A stretch of DNA of 64,000 nucleotides, from positions 23,540 through 87,539 of the forward strand of contig NBIV01000291.1 of NCBI GenBank assembly GCA_003194525.1. Reading direction: 5' to 3'. This document shows, piece by piece, positions 55,409 through 64,000 of this stretch. Within the stretch, counting starts at the first letter, position 1. Every line of letters begins with the position of its first letter. The notes below the pieces were generated by a model that was given only the letters and a program-made list of their open reading frames with translations, was not told the origin of the DNA and did not search any database. Origin of the DNA: Gracilariopsis chorda. Taxonomy: Eukaryota; Rhodophyta; Florideophyceae; Gracilariales; Gracilariaceae. A program made the position numbers and the translations under genes.

Positions 55409-55978
55409 ATGGGTGATAAAAGCGCGTGCTTTGTCTCCGGTTCTCCGGTAAATCCCTCTGCACCAGAGTCATCAAGCACACAAACGACAACAACAGCCAC
55501 CCTCCAAAAGGGAAAAATGAACGACGACAACAATATCGACAACCACAGCCAACCTCCAAGTCTTCTCGGGCGATACACCACCGGTTTCCGGTCAGTTCCC
55601 CTGCCTCAGGGCGATCGAAATCCGGTACAACCGGGGAATATGGCTGCTGCAGCCGACCATCCCTTCGCACTACCACCTTCGGTGGTGTCCTCCGGAACCA
55701 CTCCGGTGTCCAACTGGCCAACCTACAACACCCTGGTGGGGCTCAACCCGATGAATCGGAATCACGCGTCGCGCCTGCGCCTTGCCCCGTGGTTTCACCC
55801 GGTCGCTGTCCTCAATGAGGGATTGGTCACCGCTTATGCGGATGGTTCAGACACCCTTCCGGGGATCTGCCCAGAGCAGTCACCACATCGTGGGATTGGC
55901 GTCACCGGATTGCGATTCCGCGTCACCACCTCCGAAGAAACTCGGGCGAGACCGTCACTGCGGCACAGACCGCGTTGA
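55409..55978 (+). CDS. Antisense ORF 1 of gypsy element 2
   Basis: 189 codons from ATG 55409 on the strand opposite to pol, starting just inside the purine tract. The N-terminal third is Ser/Thr/Gln/Asn-rich and likely disordered (SSTQTTTTATLQKG). The rest includes WPTYNTLVGLNPMNR and LAPWFHPVAVLNEGLV. The stop (55976-55978) lies six bases before the ATG of antisense ORF 2, suggesting coupled translation or an original single frame. No family recognised. Confidence 0.45.
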   Translation: MGDKSACFVSGSPVNPSAPESSSTQTTTTATLQKGKMNDDNNIDNHSQPPSLLGRYTTGFRSVPLPQGDRNPVQPGNMAAAADHPFALPPSVVSSGTTPVSNWPTYNTLVGLNPMNRNHASRLRLAPWFHPVAVLNEGLVTAYADGSDTLPGICPEQSPHRGIGVTGLRFRVTTSEETRARPSLRHRPR

Positions 55979-55983
55979 CGCGC

Positions 55984-57195
55984 ATGGCGTATCAACGGCA
56001 GAGCCGGGCTCCATTCGATGTACCGGTCCCACCGGAGTTTGGCTTCGACGTTAGCTACTTCCGCACTCGCGGGGAGATTGGGTACGGCGAGAACCTGTTC
56101 CGCCTCGAGACCCTCGCTTGGAGGAATTTCCCCGCAGCGCGGCAAGAGGCTCTTTGCTGGGAGCGACCGATTATTCGGGCGGAGTTCAGGTACCTTCCCC
56201 GGCAATACCGTTCCAACTTTCTCCAAAACTTCATCCGCTACGAGCGGCGTTGGCGATCCCGATTCGGGTATTTTATCCCGTATCAGAACGTGGAGATAGA
56301 GCGGATTGCGCCGCCTCACCAACTAGGTCGGTATGTAGCACTCCCCGACTGGTGGCGCTTCCATGAAGCCTGCCGGGGGTGCTACAAAGAACTCCCTCCG
56401 GTACTTACGTACCTCGGTTCGCTGCTCCTGCAGGATCCCCGGTCGGGGTTGTGGTCCGTAGTGGTTACGGAGTGGGCGGCCCGCAGTGCGGCTTATATCC
56501 TCAAAGAGGGGTACGACCAGTATCGTCTCTGGTTCCTTCAACCGCGTGTGCGGGCAGCGATCCGAAACCTGGATCTTCGCATCCCCCTTGGGGGCCAGGC
56601 CAACAATGAAGAGGTCCTCCAATTACTTGGGTACATCGACAGCGTTAGCTGGAGTGAGGTCCCGCTGGAGCAAAGCGGTCGTCTGGATGGCGGCAGCGGT
56701 AACACCGGTGGCCCGGGACTCGGTAGAAACACCGCCCTTGCGGGGGATTTTATCTACTTCGACCCCTGGGAGTTCCGGGAAATTTCCTCCGAGGAGGCGC
56801 GCGAGCTTCGCGATACGCCCCGGCATGTGCCGGAAGACCACCCGGTGGGGTACGTCGATTCCGACGACTACTACCGCGCATACGGCGGGGATGACCCAAT
56901 GGTCGATAACGAACCGGAAGAACCCGGGGAGATGGACGTAGAGGAAACCGGCGCTAGCGCGGAAGCTTTCCCAGAGGGGGTATCTCCGGCCGAGCCGGCT
57001 GCTGACCCTTCAACGGCAAGTGCCGGACCTTCTATCCCCAGCGGGGTGACGGCGAATGAAAACGAAATCATCGCACGTTTCCTCCGGGGTGCCGGTCTTA
57101 GCGCTGCCGAGGTATCGGGGGATGTCACCACCATGGCGGACGTGTTGGCCTACCGCCTTGCTGGGGGTTACGCCCCGGACGATGGGGGTGAGTGA
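55984..57195 (+). CDS. Antisense ORF 2 of gypsy element 2, 403 residues
   Basis: An intact plus-strand frame between the end of pol and the 3' LTR, running opposite to gag-pol. Start chosen at ATG 55984 (MAYQRQSRAPFDVPV); a TTG nine bases upstream is not used. The N-terminal 240 residues are rich in aromatic residues and Arg and look folded (GYGENLFRLETLAWRNFP, NFIRYERRWRSRFGYFIPY, YVALPDWWRFHEACRG). Then come a Gly-rich linker, an acidic tail (DEN/EEP-rich, about residues 300-345) and a small C-terminal helix (ENEIIARFLRGAGLSAAEV). No known family. Extra antisense ORFs in this place are known in some plant gypsy elements with unclear roles. It is unbroken while pol is full of frameshifts. 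Confidence 0.55.
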   Translation: MAYQRQSRAPFDVPVPPEFGFDVSYFRTRGEIGYGENLFRLETLAWRNFPAARQEALCWERPIIRAEFRYLPRQYRSNFLQNFIRYERRWRSRFGYFIPYQNVEIERIAPPHQLGRYVALPDWWRFHEACRGCYKELPPVLTYLGSLLLQDPRSGLWSVVVTEWAARSAAYILKEGYDQYRLWFLQPRVRAAIRNLDLRIPLGGQANNEEVLQLLGYIDSVSWSEVPLEQSGRLDGGSGNTGGPGLGRNTALAGDFIYFDPWEFREISSEEARELRDTPRHVPEDHPVGYVDSDDYYRAYGGDDPMVDNEPEEPGEMDVEETGASAEAFPEGVSPAEPAADPSTASAGPSIPSGVTANENEIIARFLRGAGLSAAEVSGDVTTMADVLAYRLAGGYAPDDGGE

Positions 57196-57386
57196 AACCT
57201 CTAGTCCAGTTTCCTGGTTCTTCTTTCCCTGGCTATGCCAGTTAGTGTAGTGTAGTATTGTGGGGAGCTAGCTGCTCCCTTGAATAAACTTTCCCGTTTA
57301 GAACGGTGCTTCTCGGTTGAGTTCCCCGTCTTCGACGGACCTTGTCTTGTTATCCTTTCCTTTCGCTCTCCGCTCGCGCGGCAACG
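57196..57386. other. Gap between antisense ORF 2 and chromodomain
   Basis: About 190 bp holding the convergent ends of antisense ORF 2 and pol. No separate feature. Confidence 0.5.
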
Positions 57387-57977
57387 TTACCCAACTTGGG
57401 CATTTACCAGCGTGGCTGGAGCTGCAGTTCCCGTTTGACGGTGGTATCTCACGACCTGCGACCGTGGGAGGTGTTCCATTGGCTCCCACGTATCCCCACT
57501 GGGGTCGTACCCGTACCAGCGGACGCGGTATTGTAGAATACCATCCTGGTCCCAGGTGTGTCCGACAAGTCGGTCTACTACGAACTCTCGTTCGTAGACC
57601 TGCCGGCCGTGCCGGGTGGTGGTTGTAATCCCTGGCGAGGGTTGCCCGCGGTGCGGTATAATGTCCCTTAGCAGGGTGTTCGGCGATAACCCCGACGTTG
57701 CCGTGCGCTGTCCTAGTGGCCGCTGCTCATGCGGGAAAATATCCCTCAAGAGGGTGTGTGGTGCCATGGTTTTCACCGGCAAGTCGTTCCCCAGAGGAGT
57801 GTCGTTGTTCCCGTCTTCACGGTAGGCCCGGCGAACCGCCAGTCGGCGGGGGACTTGGGTTCCGCCTTCGCGGATGAGCGCACGAACCGCGAGTTTGCGG
57901 GAAGATGACCGCTCCTGCGGGATCGGCATTTCCACAATCCCCTGGGGGTCCCGTGCGACATGGTGATTGGGTGGCAA
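57387..57977 (-). pseudogene. Chromodomain end of gypsy element 2 pol
   Basis: The frame carries a chromodomain: YEREFVVDRLVGHTWDQDG, LQYRVRWYGYDPSGDTWEP and LPRSQVVRYH, matching the usual Y-x-V-E-x-I ... V-K-W-x-G-Y ... TWEP pattern. A chromodomain at the integrase C-terminus defines chromoviruses and steers insertion to modified histone H3. It is separated from the integrase frame by a one-base shift in the G run at 57944-57948. Confidence 0.85.
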
Positions 57978-59983
57978 ACCGGCTCCCTGCCAGGCGCACG
58001 AGCGCTCTGCACCATACGTTCCGGCGATGCCGTGGTGTCCCCGGCTACTGACGGGTTGCCTGGGGCTAACTCCGGTACACCGGTTTTTTGGTCAAAATTC
58101 CCCTCTGGGGGGTTCCGGGCAGGTGCCGATGACACCCTTTTCAGGGGAATTGCCGCTGAGCGCAGTGCACCATCTCCGTGAGGAGGAGCAGCGTCCGGTA
58201 CGACCGGTTTCGAGCGTGCGATGGCGCGCGTTATTCCCGAGTTCCTCGGTTCTTCGCCGCAGCGATGCGGGGGTTGGCGCAAATTATTCCCCGTAGCGGG
58301 GGCTTTGATTCCGTCAACGACGGGAGGCGTTTCCGGTGCTTGCGAGCCAGGGCTTAAAGCTTCGACTGCAGCTTGGCCGCCTTTTTCCCCAAGAGGGGTG
58401 TGGGTATTCCCCTGTGAGGCCGGCGTATCTGGGCGCCCCTTCTCCGCAGGGCGCGGGTCTGATCGACCTGATTGAACCGCTTCCGCGGGGACTTCCGCCA
58501 ACGGCGGCTTCGAGGCATCGGGCGATTGCCTTTCCGCTGCTGCGGTATTGGAGTGAGGCTTCTCGTTTTCCCGTGACAAACGGTGTATTTGCCGCTTTTG
58601 CGGGGCCTGCGCGTCTGGTTCCTGTTGCACAGCACTGCCCGGGAACGAGGGATTAGTGTTGCGTGACATACTCCGTGCTCCACGGTCAGTGTTCCGTATG
58701 TTACGGTGTGTTTCCCGTTGCGACGGTGATATCGTTCCTCGAAAACGAGTGTTCTCCTCCCCCTCCTTAGACGGAGCGGCGGGATAAGGGATAACATTCC
58801 CCGCCTGGCGGGTATAGATGCGCGCCAGTGGGGCAGACGTGGTAGGGGCGGGCGCTGAGGGGCCCGAATTACCCGGCTGAGCCGGTGAGTCCGACAGAGT
58901 CGGTAGGTCTGAGAGTCCCCGGCTGGGGTGTGGTAGTACCGTAGGTCTAGTACTCCCGGATTGTTCCGGTGTAGCGGAGTCCGTAGAAACGGGGTTGCCT
59001 GGATCCAGGACTACCTCTGACGAGGGAGGAGGGGCAAGGACAACACGATCACGGGAAATCCGTTCGTGCGTGTCGCCCATCTCTACCACGACAGTGTCGG
59101 TGTTAACAGAGATGACCTTGAAGGGTCCATCCGCCACAGGCGAGAGTTTGTGACGCTTCTCCCGTTCCGGGTTGTAGTACTCCTTCCTGATGAAGATGTA
59201 GTTATTCGCCCGAATCGGGGACGGTTTTCCTCGCAAGCGAGCATCAAAATCCCGCTTGTAAGCGGCTTGGGCCCGTGCCATAGACTTCCGCGCAGCGGGG
59301 ACCAGCTTGGAAAGCCATTGCTTCCATTGCTGCCGGTAGATACCCACAGATGGGAAATTGTCCAAGGTAGCTTGGGGTTCCAGCGCCACAGGCAGGGGTG
59401 TTCTAGATAGAACTAACTCGAATGGCGAAACTCCGGTAGTCCGGTGTACCTGCGTATTGTACGCGTAGGTTACCGCATCAGCGTAGAGATCCCAATTCGT
59501 TGGGTGGTCAGCGACGTAGGAACGTAACGCCGCGAGTAACGTCCGGTTAAACCGGTCAACTTGCCCATTACACTTGGGGTGGTAGGTAGTCGTGAAAAAG
59601 TTCTTGACATCCAGGGTGCGACAAACATCCTGGAAGAACTTGCTCACGAACTGCTTCCCGTTGTCGGAGAGCACCTCTACAGGGGGACCGTAGACAAAAA
59701 TCCAGTGCGTCACCAGAGCCTGGGCCACCGTGAGAGCGGTTATCCTCCGAAGAGGGACAGTCCGTACCAGCTTAGAAAAGCGGTCGGTAATGACAAGTAG
59801 AAACTTGTTTCCACGGTTCGTGGTGAGTAATGGTCCGAGAATATCGATCGCGATAAACTCGAGCGGCGCCCTTGCGGGGAATAGTTTCATCTTCTTCGCA
59901 TTTTTGCGGAGTTTGACGCGATTCTTCGCGCATTCGCTACAAAACCCACAGTTGCGTAGCAATCCACCGCCATTGCGGGCCAA
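57773..59983 (-). pseudogene. Integrase of gypsy element 2 with long disordered C-terminus
   Basis: Catalytic core: FIAIDILGP (first Asp), LSDNGKQFVSKFF (second Asp) and CNGQVDRFNRTLL, where gypsy integrases have the catalytic Glu (Q-V-E-R; intact in element 1) and here Asp. The GPY/F-type module follows (SPVADGPFKVISVNTDTV ... RISRDRVVLAPP). Then comes about 370 residues of Pro/Ser/Arg-rich disordered sequence before the chromodomain frame. The N-terminal zinc finger is split: its Cys pair (CGFCSEC) is here, its His part in the frame above, owing to a frameshift near 59945-59972. Confidence 0.85.
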
Positions 59984-60890
59984 TAGAAATCCCTTCGCAG
60001 GGTTAGGTAGAGTTTCCTCCCACCTGGATGACCTCCAATGGGGGCGTAGTGTGATAGATGTAACACCCGCGATTGCAGGGAATGTGGTACCACAATCTGT
60101 GGGCGGGCTTCGACCTTTCTTACGAGGTAGCCTTTGTCGTTTACCCCGAAAGGGAGATCTTCACCACCGTTGATACGGGCACGAATTCTCGTACAGAATG
60201 GGTCGCCGAATTGTTCTCGGATCATTTCTTCCGGTGATACCGGTACAAAGTTTCCCGGTAACGGGTTCTCAGATTTATCTCGCGATGCGAGTAGTTCGTC
60301 AAAATCAGCATCCTCGTCCCAGGTTTCTGGCCTGGCCTCGACGGCATGTTCCGTATCATCCGGGTCTATAGCCATGAAGCATGGGACTTCATCATCCTCC
60401 GTTGGGAGTGCTTCCCCACTTGTGGGTAACCGCGATAAAGCGTCGGCCTGGGTGTTCTGCGCACCCTTTTTATAAATGACTTGAAAGTCATATTCCGCGA
60501 GGCGGAGTCTCCAGCGCATGAGGCGTCCCGACGGGTCGGAGATATTCATCAACCACCTCAATGAGGAATGATCCGTGTACACGGTGAAGTGAATTCCCAT
60601 AAGGTAGGGGCGCAGAGTGGACATCGCCCATACGACGGCGAGGCACTCTTTCTCCGATACGGAGTAGTTCCGCTCATGAACATTGAGCGAACGTGACCAA
60701 TAACCAATTGGATGTCGTTCCCCCTCGGGGGTGGTTTGAAAAAGAGCACACCCGACTTGGTAGTCGCTCGAGTCCGTATCTACGGAGTATGGCAACCCAC
60801 GTTTTGGGAGATGTAGGATTGGTGCTGATGTGACAGCCTCCTTTAAGGAGTTAAAAGCTTCCGATTGCTCGGGCGTAAATGTTCCCAGTT
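59887..60890 (-). pseudogene. RNase H and integrase zinc-finger start of gypsy element 2
   Basis: RNase H with PYSVDTDSSDYQVG, SVSEKECLAVVWA, YTDHSSLRWLMNIS and TQADALSRLP. Downstream, HYAPIGGHPGGRKLYL is the His half of the integrase finger. The frame is linked to RT by a one-base shift in the G run at 60893-60897. It aligns without gaps to the RNase H of element 1 over at least 110 residues. Confidence 0.85.
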
Positions 60891-61694
60891 TTGGGGGTTC
60901 CCCTTTCGCAACAACGCGTTCAGGGGCGCTGCAGTATCCGAAAAGTTCGGGATAAACCGTCGATAGACGTTGACCAGCCCCAGAAAGGAGCGCAGTTCCG
61001 TTTGAGTACGGGGTTCTTTCGCCTCAACGAGGGATTTGACTCGAGCTTTCTCGATCGCTAACCGTCCAGGACGGATAATATGACCCAGATACTTCACAGT
61101 ATCTGTGAAAAACTCGCATTTCCTCAACTTGAGGGTAATTCCCGCATCGCGGAGTACGGTCAGCACGTCTCGGACGTGAGTGAGATGGTCGTCCAACGAG
61201 TTGGAGAAGATGATAATATCATCAAGGTAGACCAGACAACTCCGCCACTTAAAGCGGTTGAGTAGAATATCTACTGCACGCTGAAAGGTGGCGGGGGCGT
61301 TGGTTAACCCAAATGGCATCCGCTTGAAGCGGTACGTTCCTGCGTGGCAGGTGAATGCGGTTTTGTCGCGATCCTCCTGTCTGACAGGTACTTGCCAATA
61401 TCCCCAATTGGCATCAAGGGCCGTGAACACGGTGGCGTCTCCAAGGGAGTCAATGCACTCGTCCATACGAGGGATGGGGTACGTGTCCCTAACAGTCACG
61501 GCATTGAGCCGGCGGTAGTCGACACAGAACCTCCAGGTTCCGTCGGCCTTTAAAGCCAGTACAACTGGGGATGCCCAGGGTGATTGAGCGGGCTCAATCA
61601 CACCTGCGCGCAGCATCTTGTCCACTTGGGACTGCTCCTCTTCCCGAGCTTTCGGACCTGCCCTGTAAGGGGGGTTGTGCAACCGGTCGCGCAC
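60843..61694 (-). pseudogene. Reverse transcriptase of gypsy element 2
   Basis: Complete RT fingers-palm: ASPVVLALKADGTWRFCVDY, FTALDANWGYWQVPV (catalytic Asp), MPFGLTNAPATFQRAV and VYLDDIIIFS (Y-L-D-D), then the connection domain CEFFTDTVKYLGHIIRPG. All catalytic residues are intact, unlike element 1. Both ends are frameshifted: at the C run (plus-strand G run 61670-61675) near its N-terminus and at 60893-60897 near its C-terminus. Confidence 0.9.
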
Positions 61695-62380
61695 CGGGGA
61701 TTAAATCGATCCGGTGTTCCGTTGCATTAATCTCGCCAAGCGAGCCATCCCACATTGTGGTGAATTCCCGTAACATAGTACGGAGTTTGTCGCGGTGCGA
61801 CTCTGGCACGTGGCTGAAGTCCAGCGCTTCAAGTGCTTTTTCCGGATCAATCCGGTCGTTGCTCGATGGAGCATTGTCCTGTGGAACAGGTGTGGTTCGC
61901 AATTCCAATTCCGAGTTACTCGGTATGTTCGACGCTGAAGTAGCGGTTTCCTCCCCCTCCTTAGACTTGACGTCTTCGGACGGCGGGGCGAACTCCTCAG
62001 AAGAGGTGGTAACTCCGAGTACATCGGCGGCTGTCATCTTTGTTGGCAGCATTCCCATAGGATGGGGGGTTACACTCCCAATTACTTGGTGTTTGACCAG
62101 ATACTGGGCGTGTTTGCCAAGGTTGGCAACCAATAGCCGGAAAGGGACATCCGGGGAAATGGAGACAATTCCATTAGCCAGCGCCAGCTGGGATTTCTCG
62201 TACAACGAGGCGAGGGGTTGTATAACCCGAAGACTGTGTTGACGGGAATTTTACCTGCACCCAGACTTGGGACTCAGCCGGTATAGAAACCGAGGCAGCG
62301 ACGCGGAGCTTGGTGGACTCGCGGGACGCGGGCGGTGGTTCCTGCGCAGCAGGGAGCGGAACTTGTTTCCGAGAGGACCG
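61594..62380 (-). pseudogene. Linker between protease and RT of gypsy element 2
   Basis: The frame 62205-61594 has YEKSQLALANGIVSISPDVP and LLVANLGKHAQYLVKHQVIG, homologous to the HGLVIIQPNSALYHTHGILV region of element 1. It ends with LDFSHVPESHRDKLRTMLRE and EHRIDLIPGARPVAQPP, which lead into RT. Several breaks separate it from the protease above. Confidence 0.7.
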
Positions 62381-62953
62381 CTATAGCGGGCGGCGAACAA
62401 TCGGAAACGACGATCCGTCGTCAAGTTCTACACGCCTGAGGCGGGGCCTGATTGCGTCGACAAATCTGTCGCAGTAATCACATCCCAGTATGACTGGTGC
62501 TTCCAATGAACGGCAAACGATGAAGTCCAACTTCATCACAGAGGTACCAAGTCTCACGACGAGGTCCACTGTGCCCACCGTTTGTAACGGATTGTTGTTC
62601 GCATCCGAAATGTCGGGGACCGCGTCAGAGCGGATACACGACCGCACAAGCGGGGGTAACAATGATTCCACAACAAAGTTGGGGCCTGCACCTGTATCCA
62701 GGACGGTGAGAAACCTCACCATAAACTGGGGGTCAAGGCCAAGGTCGGCATAGACCTTATAATTGCGCTTGGCCAAGACCAAGACTCTACCGGGAATCCG
62801 GGGATTTTTACTCCGTATCCACGGGCGACGCAACACACCGAGGTGCGCAGAGTCCGCGTCAACGGTGTCTTTCCTCGAGAGGACTTTCACCGGGGAGCGA
62901 GGCGAGGACGCCTCGGGCGCCAACAGCCTCGTTCTTGAGGACGCCTCTCCCAA
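62381..62953 (-). pseudogene. Aspartic protease of gypsy element 2
   Basis: A retropepsin-like domain that would cut Gag-Pol. NYKVYADLGLDPQF precedes TVLDTGAGPNFVVES with the intact D-T-G active site. LGCDYCDRFVDAIRP closes the domain. The frame ends at a TAG (62383-62381) lying inside a perfect 12-bp palindrome (62378-62389). Frame breaks on both sides keep it from being read with gag or RT as it stands. Confidence 0.8.
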
Positions 62954-62970
62954 AGGGGAGACTCCCTCAG

Positions 62971-64000
62971 TTAGTTTTCCGCCTTCGGCGGTGGGTTGGT
63001 TTCCTCGACAACGAGTGCTTCATCCCGTTGACGGGGGTTTCTATCCGCATAAGCGGGGGTTGCAACGGATGGTTGCGTGATCTCCCGAATCGGGGTGTAT
63101 GAAGCTTGCCGCGCACGCGGGGTCTGTGGTAGGTCGTGGGAAAAGTCCGTTTTAACACGGAGGCAGGAAGCCGTCGGGACGGAACGTTTCTCCTCTGGAG
63201 TGAGGGCCTCATAATTTTCCACCACCTTGGCCATATCCTTCAGTGAACAAATACACTGAGGAGAGGTATGGCCATGGGCATAGCACAGGTGGCAAATGAG
63301 AGCCAGCACCGCGACACGCGGATTATTATTCCGAGTATCGGAGAAGCGAACCGCAGGGCGGGTGTCAGTTCATCCAGGCCGTTGATAACGGGATTGAACG
63401 TTTGAAAACGGGAGTCGTTGGGGTTGAACCCGACTGTTACCACCGTATAGAACGGGATCTTCTGTTCCCGTATCATGGGTCATCTCCGTCGTTGACGGTA
63501 ACTCACTGGTGGGTATCGACACACCATCCCCCTGCGCTAAATGCACGGTATCAAATCCCTGTCCAGGGTTCCCATCCGCGGTGAGCGGGAGAGAGGAAGC
63601 TTCGCTTTCCAGCAACAATGCCTTGGCGGATTTAGACCGATTGTTCGGAGTTCTTGCACGAAGTGCATCCCCTTCCGCTCGAGCGTGTTGGACCAGCTCG
63701 AGGTAGGTGATCCTTCGCTTGTCCTCCCGATAACGGGTAACTAAACTCCGGATTGCCGGGTCAAGATCATCAATGAACATGGTACTGCGCTCCCCAGCGG
63801 GGTATACGTTACCACATCTGTGGAAAGCCTTGTTAAGGCGCACCGAGTAATCGGTCTCGGTCTCTCCAGCACGCTGGCGTGTATCTCGCAAAGCGAGGAT
63901 AGCCTGCTGAATAGCGGTGTTGGTGCGTAGGAGCGCAGAAGATACTGCACAGCCTCCGGCCAGCAAGTAACTCCTCCCTCGGAGGCGCGAGAAGATCCTC
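62971..64000 (-). pseudogene. Gag of gypsy element 2, cut by the window edge
   Basis: Gag core in frame 63966-63370 (DTRQRAGETETDYSVRLNKA, STMFIDDLDPAIRSLVTRYR, LVQHARAEGDALRART), homologous to Gag of element 1. Upstream, CWPEAVQYLLRSYAPT lies in another frame, joined by a shift near 63921. Downstream, a CCHC zinc knuckle CHLCYAHGHTSPQC is in frame 63309-62971. At least two frameshifts separate the pieces. The N-terminus and the 5' LTR lie beyond 64000. Confidence 0.75.

Larger units (their letters stand above)
54480..64000. repeat. Dense array of micro-palindromes across gypsy element 2
   Basis: Short perfect inverted repeats (CC..-loop-..GG, stems mostly 4-6 bp, loops mostly 2-5 nt) recur about every 30-40 bp through LTR, antisense ORFs and pol. 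Examples in non-coding DNA: 54557-54567 (CCCC/GGGG), 54644-54654 (CGGC/GCCG), 54718-54729 (CCGC/GCGG), 54738-54749, 54757-54768, 54853-54866, 54918-54930, 54943-54954, 55005-55016, 55132-55143. Examples in pol: 60528-60539 (CCGAC/GTCGG) and 62378-62389. They are scarce in gypsy element 1. Confidence 0.8.

Noticed and set aside
57817-58797. Plus and minus open frames opposite the disordered integrase tail
   Set aside because: Shadows of the Pro/Ser-rich pol frame; no motif and no start context. Unlike antisense ORF 2 they overlap coding pol.
54480-64000. Micro-palindromes as inserted mobile mini-hairpins, like mitochondrial GC clusters
   Set aside because: RT and RNase H proteins align to element 1 without gaps across many stems, so they are not insertions in coding sequence.

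Overview
This window is nuclear DNA of a compact eukaryote that has been heavily invaded by transposons. The best guess is a florideophyte red alga of the Chondrus type. That is an inference from four things: nearly intronless genes, small gene islands separated by decayed transposons, a mitochondrial insert that reads TGA as Trp, and the mix of elements. No marker in the window fixes the species.

Layout. 0-18.3 kb is a transposon graveyard: a tRNA-derived SINE-like segment, two PIF/Harbinger transposase remnants, a relic copia LTR, and a minus-strand Ty1/copia element (12.6-16.9 kb) whose integrase-RT-RNase H frame is broken by only three stop codons. 18.3-23.4 kb is a gene island with a ZUP1-like deubiquitinase facing the Mediator tail subunit MED14; MED14 has one 94-nt intron. 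24.84-29.75 kb is a nuclear copy of mitochondrial DNA (rpl16 end, tRNA-His, cox1 start). Its cox1 part is split by a 4.3-kb DIRS/PAT-like tyrosine-recombinase retrotransposon. 30.8-38.2 kb holds a copia LTR with primer-binding site, then a Ty3/gypsy element whose integrase is cut off and joined to unrelated sequence.

39.5-49.7 kb is a second gene island: an Asn-rich orphan, a helical protein possibly of the Dsn1 kind, a disordered orphan, Derlin, and a 628-residue orphan with a hydrophobic segment. 50.1-53.7 kb has two tandem stumps of a non-LTR retrotransposon and a pogo/Tigger transposon with perfect 18-bp inverted ends. 54.5-64 kb is a second gypsy element, a chromovirus on the minus strand that runs off the right edge.

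The most unusual observation is in that chromovirus. Its whole length, coding and non-coding, is studded with tiny perfect palindromes (CC..-loop-..GG, stems mostly 4-6 bp, roughly every 30-40 bp). The related gypsy element at 31-38 kb encodes nearly the same protein without them, so much of the pattern is made by synonymous codon choice. The chromovirus also carries two open frames antisense to pol between pol and the LTR. Across all element classes, most in-frame stops look like CGA>TGA or CAG/CAA>TAG/TAA changes, as expected from decay of methylated cytosines.
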